Shown: positions 22,765-33,997 of the stretch, piece after piece
Numbering within the stretch: position 1 is the first letter of the stretch
Layout: each line of letters begins with the position of its first letter
DNA from: Hydra vulgaris
Lineage: Eukaryota > Cnidaria > Hydrozoa > Anthoathecata > Hydridae
NCBI RefSeq assembly: GCF_038396675.1
Contig: NC_088920.1
Location: 67,961,001 to 68,025,000, forward strand
Length of the DNA: 64,000 bases
Direction: 5' to 3'
The notes under the pieces: model-generated
Seen by the model: only the letters and a program-made list of their open reading frames with translations
Databases searched by the model: none
What the model was told of the DNA's origin: nothing
Position numbers and translations under genes: made by a program

Positions 22765-22809
22765 CACGGTGATTTAAGCATAGGATTTTATTGTGAGCAT
22801 GCGCACACG

Positions 22810-23959
22810 TTTTATTTTTAAAACAACAAAAAAAAAATGGCGAAGTGATTTTCAGATAAATAACAATAATTCCTTGATTTAGTTTCATACTAGACATTTA
22901 CTTATTTCTCATTAAATAACCAGCACGGTATACTTTTGAAGTCTTCCATCATAGAGTGTTGATAGTAAAACTTAAAAATCAATAAGAATGTTTTCAAACA
23001 AAGAAAATTTTAATGTTCAAAATGTAAGGTTTTTTTTCTAAAAAACGGAAACATCTGTTAGACATTTGAACGAATATCTTTTGTTTGAAAATTTTTGGGC
23101 TAAAAAGTTCAATTGTTCTAGATTCAGTAAAAAATGCCCAAAACATCTGTATATGTCTTTTTAACCTGTCATTTTTTTAAAAAGAGTTGCACGCTTTAAC
23201 GGCAAGCTGTTGAAATTATTATTTTTTGCTTTTTGAAATTTAAAACCCTAAACTTGCACGATGTTCAGGGTTAAATGCAATTTTAGTAATTCTTTTTCTA
23301 TTTATATGTTATATATAGTATGAAAAACAATATTATCTAAGAAATGTATAAGAATAAAAGAATCTGTTCACAAGAAAACTCTGCAATTTTTTGGTGAACA
23401 TACTCTAATGTTTTGGTGAACATGCTCTAATGTTCTATAACATCAGATAATCTATTCCTTTTCATGATAACAATTCATATGCATGCTAAATATTATTGAG
23501 ATAATTATGATAGCATGCACAAATAATGCTCATGAGATATTGTGTCTGTTGACCGAGTGGGCCCACCTTTTTCAGGATAGGTAGGGGTCTAGGGTGCAAT
23601 TATACCTTGGCACCCTGGACCAGTTCGCCACTGCTGATAATAATAAAAAAAGAAGCGCATTTCACAATCCTGTATCCAACATAGATTATTAACATATTGT
23701 AATTAGTAAAATACCCATGCGTCTAATTCCTGGCTGTGCATACGACAAAATCCAAGAATGCGGGAGAGGGTAGTTTCTTTTCTAGTTCTAGAAAGTATCC
23801 TTTCTAATAATAATGCATTTGTTAGGATAAATACTATATATTAATATCTTCGTATCAAAATTACGATACAATTTCAAAACAAATATAAACTATATATACA
23901 CATATTTGGACTCAATTTAATTTACGCTCGAAATGTTGTTCTTTTTTTAGTTTCCGGCT
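22810..23959. other. 3' non-coding part of the N-RAG-TP-like element
   Basis: AT-rich with no coding. TTTTGGTGAACATRCTCTAA is directly repeated at 23391-23430. Near 23550-23640 a fragment whose reverse complement begins CAGTGGCGAACTGG may be the end of a small hAT-like insertion; its partner end was not found. Confidence 0.4.
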
Positions 23960-26900
23960 TCATTGCTTTGGTTTTTGGATGGTTTTGTAATGTTCCTTCA
24001 AAGTGCTTTTCAAGCGACTACAACTTTTCATGTGCCAAAATAAACGATTAAGATTGTTACATTCGGCATGCAAACTTTCGCCACCTTGTTCCCCATAAAC
24101 TCCAATGCCCAATCCCCATTTTTGAATAGAATATGGGATTCGAGCAAGTGCATCTTCGGAGTTATAGATTCATTTGGCCAAGTCAAGCGATAAAATTCCA
24201 TAAGATTGCGTATTGCTGATTCTAAAATTAAATAATTAACGAATATGAAAAAAATTTAATAGGTATTTTGTAAATAAGTTAATCAAATTTCTAACTCCTA
24301 CCTAGCTCCTGAATATCGTTCTGTTGAAAAGATTGCGAGCTGTTCATGAAGTTATGACATTTTGAATAATATTGAAACAACTGTTTAAATTTCTGACTCA
24401 CATTATTTGATAGTAAATAAACATCAGTGTCAATAAAACCAAGATTAGAAATTAGTTTTGGGATAGAATTGCACAAATCAAGCAAAGGTTGAGACTAAAT
24501 TAAATATGTTAAATTAAAAAAATTTTAAATATTTTTACTAATAAAGATTTTGAAATATAATATACAACCCTCGGAATTAGGGTCGGCATTCGGCAATGCC
24601 AACCTAACTGCCGACCTGAAAATATTTGAGATCGGCAAAAAATTGCTGACCTCGTTTCTATGTTTTATGGTTAGACCTTTGTATCAAATAATTTTTGCCG
24701 ACCTGATGCCGACCTCAAAAAGACAAAAAGATTGAGGTCGGCAAATTATTGCCGACCTCATTTTTCCTAATTCCGAGGGTTGAATATATTAAAAAAACCT
24801 TAAGCATTGTGTGAACATGGTTTCCAACAAAACATTTCCCATGATAAGCCTGTCTTTGTACATGATTAGCCTTTAAAACTTTATCAAGTTGCTGAATGCA
24901 GGGACCTGAAATTTTATCAAGAATGTTTGCTTCATTCAATGAATTTAGTTCTTTTATCTAAAAAAAAATTTTAAAACATGCTACAAAAATTGTTGGAAAT
25001 TGAATTGAAATTGATATATTTTTTGTAGCTTTCGAAGGTCTTGTTCTAAATTAAATAAAATTCATATTTTTTATACAAACATAATTATGTAACAATCAAT
25101 ACTTTGTCACTTCTTTCTAAATCATAGTGGAGTATTCTTGGTACATATACTTTCTTAATTTCTTCAGTTTTGTCTGGTTCACATAAAACTTTCACTGAAA
25201 TTGCCTCTTGTAAAAGTGTTATTTTATTATCACAGTCATCAATAATACTTTTTATAACATTTGATTGAATATGCATGTTAACATATTTGTCAAAATCATC
25301 TCTTCCAATTGTATTATTTTGTAATGCAAGTTCTCCAGCAAGTTTTATATCTATTAAGTGACATTCATCCTCAAACATGTTAAAAAACTTCAAATAGGTA
25401 CCTAAAGATATATGTAAAGCGGGTACAGCGACCTAAAAACAAAATTATAATTACTTTTAGATTTAACATCAACTGGTCCAACACTACCACTGAAACCACT
25501 ACCAGCATTAAAAATCCAAAAAATAGTGCTGAAAATAAATAACCTGATCTAGAGGAATATTAAATAATGTTTCATTAATGACATTGTTAAAAAACTTCGC
25601 CTTTTTTAAATTTCCGCTATTACTTTGAAAACAATGAAAATCAATGTTTAAAGACTTTAAAGATCTTTGTGAAACACTGTCCTTTCTATTAAGTGGAGCC
25701 AGTTGGATATTTTTTTTGGTTATATCACAAAAAAGACAGCAATGTCGACCTATAAAAACAGCTAAACTATCATTATTGTATGGTGATAAGTAAATTAAAG
25801 AAAATAAAACAATATGGTAACCTTTATTACATAAAATCTCTTAAAATACAGAAAATCTACCAATAGCTCCTGTGATTCCATATACACTGCAAAGGAAATC
25901 ATAATCTCCAAACATAAAAACACGAACATTATGATTTCTAAAAAAAAATTTAAAATTAAATAAATCAACATAAAATATTTGAATTTTATTTAAATTATGA
26001 TGCTATTTTCTTCAGAAATTGTAACTCACTGCCATATCATTTTTTGTATCTGGTCAACTTGTAGTGTATATCGAGCCCTACCATGAGATTATTTTGATAA
26101 TCTTTTGCCTCAAATGTGCTGAACACAATACTATTAGATTTTGAGTTTAGTTGGTCTTGGTTTACAATTTGGTAACTCATTTTAAATGAACCATGATCTC
26201 CTTCAATTTTAATGTGTATTTCATCATTTTTTATTCCATCTTTTTTTATTAAGTTATAACTAGAATGTTTAAATCAAATAAATACATAAGATATAAGAAA
26301 AACATTTTTAACATTTACTCTTCTTTATATTTATATTTTCAGTTAAAAATTTCCATACCTTTCAAGAATATTTAGCATAATTTCAATATTTTTAGGCAGA
26401 TTGTCTATATATGCCCAGGGAATAAGTTTGATTTCAAAAACTAACTTATTATTTTTATTTTGAAAAGTAAAATCTGCATCTAACACAACAAGATTACTCC
26501 CTGCCAAGTCATTTGCAACTACTCTTTGTTTAATGTTTGAAGCAGTGTTAATATTTTTTGAATTTAACCACCTACAATATTAAGTAATTATCATTTAGAC
26601 CTTTTTACCACGTTTAATTGACTCATTTGAATATACAACATTTATAACTCTCTATTTATTACTCTCTAAACAATTAACATTCTTTAAATATTTTTTTTCC
26701 TAGTCAAAGTTTTTAGTTTACTCCACGGTATTCCTACATCAGCCTTAAAAGCAACCAATTCTTCTGCAGTATATTCAACTATTCCAATCTTAGCACTTTC
26801 TAACAATTTACTTTTTTGATTGTCATCAAATGATTTTAGCATAACTGCTGTTTGTATTATTTGAGAATCATTTGAATTTCCAACTTGATGATTAGATTGC

Positions 26901-27767
26901 TCCATCAGGAATCTGTGTCTTTTTCTCAGTGTACTGTTGCTGCAAGATGCACTTTCCTTGTAAGCTTTAGGTGTAACAGTTAAACAAATGGGCTATAACC
27001 AAAAATAATAATAAATAAACCTATAAATATATAATTAACATAAATCTTTATTATGTTTATTCAAAATTAATCAAGTCTTTTTTTTATTTTTTATTTCAGA
27101 TTTAAGTACTTTACAAATTTTATTATATATAAATGTTTCATTACCTCTAATATATGGAAAGAACTGCAAAGGCTATTAATCATGATGTAGGTTGAACATA
27201 TAGGACATTTTGCTTCACTTTCAAGTTTACCTTTAATACTTGATGTAATACATAGACTGCAAAACGAATGTTGACAATCTTTGATCATGACTGGTTGACT
27301 CATTATTCTCCCACAAATCTTACAAATACATAATGCTATATGTGGATTTAGCTGCAGATTCAATTCAGAAATTTGTTCTTTGTTTAAAGGTAAGGGCAAC
27401 GACTCAAGAAACAAGTTTATATTTAATTGTGTCCATCTTTTAAAAATTCCCGGCATCCAAGATTGGGACTTGCTTTTCGACCAACCTTACCAAAAATACA
27501 TTTACACTCTTTTGTTGGACATTTTAACCAACTTTTTGGTATAACATTGAGTTTTTTATTTCCTCGTTTTTCAATATTTCTCATAGTTGAATAACATTTA
27601 AGGCATATTTGTTGTGGGTGAACCTCTAAACAGTCTTCATCTGTTTTTTTTTTTAAAATATTAAATATTCTTTCAGTCTTACCGGCAGTTGTTAAAGCGT
27701 CTTTTCCTGTCAAATTTTCACAAATTCTACAAACTCTTAATAATTTTTGTTGGTGTTTTTCAACCAT
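23960..27767 (-). pseudogene. N-RAG-TP-like transposase with RAG1-type N-terminus (ten exons, inactivated)
   Basis: Exons read from the sequence, 5' to 3': 27767-27145, 26992-26700, 26571-26359, 26259-26030, 25937-25861, 25749-25544, 25432-25103, 24957-24799, 24494-24302, 24221-23960; phases agree at the junctions. Exon 1 has RVCRICENL, VHPQQICLKCYSTMRN and CPTKEC as in the RAG1 N-terminal region, then a C3HC4 RING (CKIC, CQHSFCSLC, CPIC). Exon 3 gives RWLNSKNINTASNIKQRVVA. Exon 4 has EGDHGSFKMSYQIVN (probable first Asp), exon 5 FGDYDFLCSVYGITGA (second Asp), exon 6 RHCCLFC, exon 7 VPALHISLGTYLKFF, exon 8 GKCFVGNHVHTMLK, exon 10 KMHLLE and GEQGGESLHAECNNL (probable Glu). Inactivating changes: frameshifts near 27436-27448, 26060-26085 and 24125-24150, and a donor GT changed to GA at 26699-26698. 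It is the only gene of the element. Assignment of the catalytic triad is inference. Confidence 0.85.
24565..24782. mobile_element. 218-bp palindromic MITE in an intron of the N-RAG-TP gene
   Basis: The left end CAACCCTCGGAATTAGG is exactly the reverse complement of the right end CCTAATTCCGAGGGTTG. AATATA flanks both sides (24559-24564 and 24783-24788), a 6-bp duplication. The interior is built of GCCGACCT/AGGTCGGC words in both orientations. It lies in the intron between the 24957-24799 and 24494-24302 exons, so it is younger than the host transposon copy. Confidence 0.8.
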
Positions 27768-28230
27768 CTTTTAAATGATCTTCTTGAAAAGCTCTTAACT
27801 AAATATTGAAATTACGTTTCATAAAAAATGACAGGTTATAGAAATTGATAATTTTGGAAAGACAATGAATAATATTTCTATACAAAACTAACCCAAATGT
27901 CATAAAAATTTTGCTTCGACCATAATTGAAATGTATATAATGTGTTATTTTAAACCATATTACACTTTATTGTTCCATTTAGTATAGTACAAATTAAAAC
28001 ATAAATTTCAGTTGGATTTTGTGCATATAGCAGCTAAAATATGTAAACTACCATTTTATTTGTTTGAATTATAATAAACATATACCAATTTTCTTTAAAA
28101 ATGTGACACAATGCTTCAAGCTGTATAGTAAGTTTTAACACGGTAAATAAATATTTATATATTTTACTATTTGTATCAGACGCATGCGCATAATAAAATC
28201 ACAAGCTTTCATAAGTATTGAATCACCGTG

Positions 28231-28234
28231 AAAT
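28231..28234. repeat. Target duplication AAAT, right
   Basis: Directly follows CACCGTG, the right end of the N-RAG-TP-like element; equals 22761-22764. Confidence 0.7.
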
Positions 28235-28350
28235 ATAGACTGCAGAAAATATTTTTTTAGTTTTTATTAAAAATATTTTTTTAGTTATATATAAATTATG
28301 ATGATTAAAGTGAACATTATTTTTATATTTTGCATGATATTTTATAGGGT

Positions 28351-30627
28351 TTGTTACAACTGAGTTGTTACTTGTGGACAAAATTTTTTCAAACCACTAA
28401 TGATTATACTTATCATTTAAGAGACACGCACCTGTTGTTTGAACCTTGTTTTTTACGATGCAATGTTAATGGTTGCATTCGCACATTCACACTTTATAAA
28501 GTGTTACGTAAACACATTAAAAAAACTCATAGGTGTCATGATACTTTGAAAGAAGTTTTTAACAATTCAGGTATTACTATGCAAAATACAGAAAACAAAT
28601 ACTTAGCCAAAGATTATGATGAGGTTTCATATTTTGAAAGTTTAACAAAAGAAAGTGTAGCAAAAGAAAGTGTTTTTGTTGCACCTATTGTAGACGGGTA
28701 TGGTGTTTCGCAGGCAGCATTATAATTTTTGATGTCTTTTCAATCTTCTAGTTCCATTTCTCTAAGCACATCTCAGTTCATAATGGATAGTTTAAATGAA
28801 TTGCTAAATAATATTAATTATTTGCTTGCCAAGGCAGGCGTGTTAAAAACATACAGATGTGATACTGCAACATTTAATGCTCTTTCAGAAGAACTTAACA
28901 CCTGGAAAAATCCTTTTAAGAGCATTGATACTCATTATAAATTGTTGAATTATCTTAAACTAAAAGGTCTCTATGTTGAACCTGAAGCACATTCAATAGG
29001 AGATCGGTGGGATGTTAAGCGAGACAGATCAACAAAGCAACAAATACAGGTGTGTGTGAAAAATAAATTTTACCTTATACCAATTGAGAAAACCTTGGTT
29101 TTGAAACAACCTGAGACTTGGAAATTTTTAAAAAGAGATAATGAGTCAGCAAATGATATAGCAGAAGATTGGTTAGATGGTAAGCATGGCAGACAACTAA
29201 AAACATATGCCAAACATTATTTTCATAACAGTATTCATGTATTTATTTAGATTTATTCTGATGAGGTAGAGACAACAAATCCGCTTGGATCTAAAACTGG
29301 AATACACAAGTTAGGCGCATTTTATTTTACAATAAAAAACTTTCCACCAGCTGTAAATTCTGCGTTAAGCAATATTCATTTGTTGGCCTTAGCACATTCG
29401 GAAGACATTAAGCAGTACACCACTGATCCTGTTATGGAAGTTATTGTTCAGCAATTAAAAGACTTACACAATAAGGGTTTTACAGTTTTTTGTGATGGAA
29501 AAGAGCTAAATATATTTGTTGTTTTTTAACTCAAATTGTTGGTGATAATTTAGGGCTGCATGCAATACTTAGACACATGGAAAATTTTAGCAGTGCTTTA
29601 TTTGTTTGTGACTTGTGTATGGCGACTCAGGATGAGATGCAAAAAGTATTTTGTGAGTATTCTTTTACAATGAGGACACAACAATCATATGAGCAACATA
29701 TTGAGCAGCTTAAAAATGGTCCCATTTCATCTAAAGAGTGTGGCATCAAGCGGCCATCAACTTTAAAAAATTTGTACTATTACCATCCTGCTTGTAATGA
29801 CTCAGCCGATATAATGCATGATTTATTCGAAGGTGTAATTCCGTTTTAAGTCAAGTTATTTTTGCGCTACATAGTTTATGACTTGAAGCTTATTAATTTC
29901 CATGGGCTTAATTGTTGTATTAATACAATGGATTATGGTCTGGTTAGTAACTCAAAACCTAGTTTTATAAGTGAGTCAAATTTAAAATGTCACAACTCAT
30001 TACTTGGACAACGGTCAGCTCAGATGCTGATTTTGTTTTTACATTTACCATGTATTTTAGCTGATGTTACTGACAAAGTAGATAATTTAAAATGGCGTTT
30101 GTACCAATTGCTAAAGCAGCTGACAGAAATTATTTTATTGCCAAACTCTGCACTGTCACATGTTTTGTACTTAAAAGATCTTGTATCAGAGCATTATGAG
30201 TTATTTAAAATATGTTATCCTGATAAAAGACTTTTATATAAACATCACAGAATGATTCACTATGGTATTATAATAGAGAATAGCGGACCACTTTTACATA
30301 TGATGGTAATGTGGTTTGAAGCAAAGCATAACTTTTCTAACCGTCTTGCTCATTATTTGTAACTTTAAAAATATAGTGTTTTCTCTAGCAAGCAGACACC
30401 AACTTTCTTATGCTTTTGCTTGGATGACTAGATGTCCATTAAAAGGGATTTCAGATGTTGGAAATGGTACAATTATTTCATCAACAGATATTAGGCATAA
30501 GTCATTAATTTTACCTCTTATTGGTGAAAAAATAGATGTGTTTATGACTGAAAAAGTAGTCATTTTTGATCAAAAGTACCAAACTAAGATGTCTGTACTT
30601 CACTCTATTAGTGATGAAGGTCACTAA
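28351..30627 (+). pseudogene. C2H2-finger/transposase-like protein of a second DNA transposon, degenerate
   Basis: A possible acceptor (TATTTTATAG at about 28346) precedes a C2H2 region: YTYHLRDTH, CNVNGCIRTFTLYKVLRKHI, KKTH (28351-28725; the first Cys pair is damaged, CYLW). Then come 28729-29250 with LKTYRCDTATFNALSEELN and GDRWDVKRD, and 29251-29530 with YSDEVETTNPLGSKTGIHKL and GAFYFTIKNFPPAVNSALSN. SADIMHDLFEGVIPF is at about 29800-29849, and 29862-30362 ends with CYPDKRLLYKHHRMIHYG. The last block (30360-30627) starts LASRHQLSYAFAW. This order is that of a widespread animal transposon gene with N-terminal fingers and a D-I-M-H-D-x-x-E-G-V block, probably CMC/EnSpm-related (recalled). 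Stops and frameshifts after 29250, 29530, 29849 and 30362 make it inactive. No inverted ends were found. Confidence 0.65.
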
Positions 30628-31048
30628 CATCATTTGTTAAAATTGAACAAATATATGTTCATCAAAATATAATTTATTTTATTGGACTTATTTGGCATGT
30701 CCACATGTATTGTGATCTAACTCTATCGTATTGTTGTTCACTTGATTCAGAGCGTATATGATTGAGAGCAAGTGACTTAGCAGATTATAAACCTTTTTTA
30801 TGCTGTTCATTGTTTAAAACCTGCATGTATATACGAGGATATTATTTTATGTCACTCTTTGTATCATTGTAATGTATTAAAATGATTTTTCATTTTTTAA
30901 TAATTTGTATATTTTGCTTAATTGTAAATTCTAAAGATAGCAGTTAAAAAAAGCTTAATATTGAGTTGCTAAAAATAATATAAGTAGTTTGCTAAACTAA
31001 ATGTAAAAGTATTTATAACCTACTATAACTTGTCCAAAACAATAAATG

Positions 31049-31049
<1 letters not shown>
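30628..31049. other. AT-rich stretch after the finger/transposase pseudogene
   Basis: No coding or boundary is seen; presumably 3' sequence of the preceding transposon gene. Confidence 0.4.

Positions 31050-31100
<51 letters not shown>
31050..31100. repeat. (TA)n microsatellite
   Basis: About 25 TA units; the Tc1 copy at 31109 inserted at its edge. Confidence 0.9.
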
Positions 31101-31106
<6 letters not shown>

Positions 31107-31108
31107 CA

Positions 31109-31939
31109 CAGTCATGGACAAAAGTTTGTGACCACTGCAATTTTTTTACAAAAAACACTCAAAATTTAGAAAAACAAATAGTAAATTATAAATCAGTGCA
31201 TATATTTTGAATGTTTATTCACACTATACAGGTTAAACAGCATGTCTATTCATATTTTAGTATTTACAATGAAATCCTTTATTTTTGAGAATATTTTCAA
31301 TACGTCCTGGCATCGATTCACACAGTTTCTTGCAATAGTCCGGCGTAATCTCCTGCACCTACTCGCGTTTAATCCAGTTGATGAGGTCATCTACAGAACT
31401 TGGGCTATGTAATTGAAATATTTTGGTATAACGTACTTTGGATTATGCCTCTGATTTGGTGGGCGTCTGACATGTCTACAAAATGAGTAGAATTGCGTGA
31501 ATGTTGTTTCAACTGAAAAGAACACTTGTTTCCACTGGGCTGGTGTCCACTGCCTGTACTTCTGACAAAACGCTATGCGATTGCGAATATTCTTTGGTGA
31601 AAGCTTCGGCTTCCGTGCTGGTCGGTAAGATTTCAAGCCTGCATCAAATAATCGTCTGCGTATTGTCCGACTGTTTGGTTTCTTGGATGGTGATCCAGGC
31701 AGTTTGCCTCTAATGGCACTTGAGGATGCTCTTGGTGATTTTTTTGCTTCAAATAAGGTTTCCGTAATATAAATATTTCAGTTATATCTGAATATAAACA
31801 TCAATTTTAGACTCTAATTGACAATTAGCACAAATTGGTACAAAATTGTAGCACTAAAGTAGCCCAAAAGCAATTCAGAGTAGAATACATCAAAAAATAT
31901 GTGAAAATCGCAGTGGTCGCAAACTTTTGTCCATGACTG
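31109..31939 (-). mobile_element. Tc1-like element with internal deletion
   Basis: The ends are CAGTCATGGACAAAAGTTTG then TGACCACTGC, and its near-perfect reverse complement at 31912-31939. The right flank is TA; the left TA is degenerate. Minus-strand frames read YRPARKPKLSPKNIRNRIAF and CQKYRQWTPAQWKQVFFSVE (about 31500-31636), the Tc1 transposase HTH-to-catalytic linker. VFFSVE stands where D-E is expected, so the first catalytic Asp is Val. The sequence later jumps to SSVDDLINWIKRE and CESMPGRIENIL, the transposase C-terminus. The middle of the catalytic domain is missing and the element is 831 bp instead of about 1.3 kb. Confidence 0.85.
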
Positions 31940-33465
31940 TATATATATATAAACATTTGTTGTTTCGAACAAGTACGTTACTCCTTTAATAAACAGCTTG
32001 AGAAGTAAATTCCCCCACATTTTTTGCAGCAATAAATTCCTTTTATAAAAATTTTTTGAAATTTATGAAAATTTATCAAACATTTGCTTAATTTAAATTT
32101 GGCGATACAAATATTTTCTTTAATATATGTTTTAGGTATCCTTCCACAAAAACCAAATCTAAACTTGCAAAAGCTATTATCACTGCCTTTCCAAAGCTAC
32201 ATTCTGGTGGAAAACTTGGATATGTTTGACTATAAGAGACATTTTACTAATTTGTCAATTATAAGTTGAGTTGTCTATGAGGTAATAAAATCTAATTTTA
32301 CAAACAAAAAAATTTTGTAGGAAAACTATTATAGCCCATATACAGAGTATGTAGTGGGTAATAAGACAAGGAAGGTCACTCCTCATGGCCACATAGAAGA
32401 GAGACTGAAAATTATGCGTAAACATGTTGGTGTTCATGTACATGCTCGTCGAAAGAGAGTTATTGTTTTGGCAGAAGAGTTCCACTCGTCCGGTATTTTA
32501 ATATTAAGTATATTTTTCATAAACTCTTTCTTCGTTTAATTTACCATATACTCACTATTTTATTTACCTAATACTCACTATTAAAATTAATTTTCCAAAT
32601 AAAGCATATAAACAATCAGCTAATAAATCTAGCTAAAATTAAAAATTTTAAATCTATATAAATATTGAAAAATAGTTTTTTAAATTTGTGTTATAAATAA
32701 TATATATTTTTTTGTATAGCACCTTTCTCAAAAGAAGAACTAAGTATGATAGGAGAGTTGAGATTTGATGACTTAGGCTATGAAAGAAAGTTGGACTGTA
32801 TGGAAAAAACTTCATGTTCTCGTCGAAAATGGATTGTGAATTGTAGGCCAACATTTGATGATTTACTCAAAACATTTCTGCCACTAAAAGATCTAGTCAT
32901 ACACATAAGAATAAAACTCACCCTATTATCATTAAAACCTTTCACCAATAAATATTTAAAATTATTTATCACAAAAATTAAATGTATTGTAATTCATACA
33001 AGATACATCTAAGATGTATCTTTCATGATTTGAATGATACATCTTTTGAATTACAAGATACACAAAAATTACAAGATGATCTTGTAATTTTTAAATATTT
33101 TTTTGTCCTATAGGTTTTGCTTAAGTATTCTTAGTTTTGCTGAAGTAAAATTAAAGAAAATGATTTTACTAGCAGTCTTATACTATATTCTTATCTTAGT
33201 TTCAGAAGGATTTCTGTTGCAATTTTCCAGAGTCAAATGATTTTTTGGCTCATTGAGAGCAAATAACGCCACATGTTATCTCATGGGCAAGGCAAAAGAC
33301 AAGTTTGATGGTGAAGCAGATTCTTGCTGAGCTTGATACGCAAGACAACTCTTCTATAGGTATCTAAGTGTTATAAAACAATATGGCATGGTGTATTTGA
33401 TATGTAAAATCATTATAATAGTTTATAAATTAATAAAATGATTTCACTAACAAAAACTATTTGTT

Positions 33466-33690
33466 TTTTTAAAACAGGAATTGAAATGAATTTTGCATTC
33501 TTATTACTCTGCTTTATAATTAAAGTGCCATCAAAGAATAAAAGTTGTGCATCAGCTGCTGAAGTTGTAGAACATTTCATTCAATTTTATTTTTTTTTAA
33601 AACAGGAATTGAAATGAATTTTGCATTCTTATTACTCTGCTTTATAATTAAAGTGCCATCAAAGAATAAAAGTTTCATTCAATTTTATCC
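33466..33690 (+). repeat. Tandem duplication of an exon with its acceptor
   Basis: TTTTTTTTAAAACAGGAATT and the following exon are repeated with a period of 128 bp (exon starts 33478 and 33606). The second copy lacks about 36 bp (GTTGTGCATCAGCTGCTGAA onward). Confidence 0.85.
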
Positions 33691-33923
33691 GGTATATTGG
33701 AATAATAGATTTCTAATAGATATAAATTTATTCATATTAAGTATAATATTAAGTTTGTAGTAATATGCACAATAATATATATTTAATAACTTTACATGTT
33801 ATTAACATTGCTATACTGAAAAATGCCCCGTTGAGAGTTGGACTCTCAAGGGAAGGGGAATACATAAATATTCTGCGAATGTCCGAGTTAAGCAAAGTTC
33901 TCGGTATACCGAGATACCGGTAT

Positions 33924-33997
33924 ACAGATTTTCAATTCTTCTTGAACTCTCTCTCCATATATATAGAGAGAGAGTTCAAGGGGAATTGAAAATCTGT
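33924..33997. repeat. Inverted repeat, hairpin of 74 bp
   Basis: ACAGATTTTCAATTCTTCTT pairs with AAGGGGAATTGAAAATCTGT around CTCTCTCTCC/TATATAGAGAGAG. The next bases GTTCGAGTTAACAGAATTCA then ACTG resemble pogo/Tigger-type ends (CAGT-GAA-GTTAACTCGAA), so this may be a MITE of that type; the left end is unclear. Confidence 0.55.

Larger units (their letters stand above)
22765..28230 (-). mobile_element. N-RAG-TP-like DNA transposon (RAG1 N-terminus plus DDE transposase), complete but decayed
   Basis: The two ends are inverted. Left: CACGGTGATTTAAGCATAGG then ATTTTATTGTGAGCATGCG. Right, reverse complement: CACGGTGATTCAA, a 10-bp insertion, then GATTTTATTATGCGCATGCG. AAAT flanks both ends. The 5466-bp interior holds a single minus-strand gene of about ten exons (23960-27767). 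It encodes a RAG1-like N-terminal zinc region, a RING finger and a transposase with the GDHGSF, FGDYDFLCSVYGITGA and GEQGGESLHAE blocks typical of N-RAG-TP elements described from molluscs and other invertebrates. The CACGGTG start resembles the RAG signal heptamer CACAGTG and Transib ends. The 4-bp duplication differs from the 5 bp of RAG/Transib and agrees better with Chapaev/CMC-type elements (from memory). Confidence 0.85.

Noticed and set aside
22765..28230. Functional V(D)J-type recombination system
   Set aside because: There is no RAG2-like gene, no nonamer, the duplication is 4 bp and the gene is inactivated; the RAG link is restricted to the N-terminal region and heptamer-like ends.
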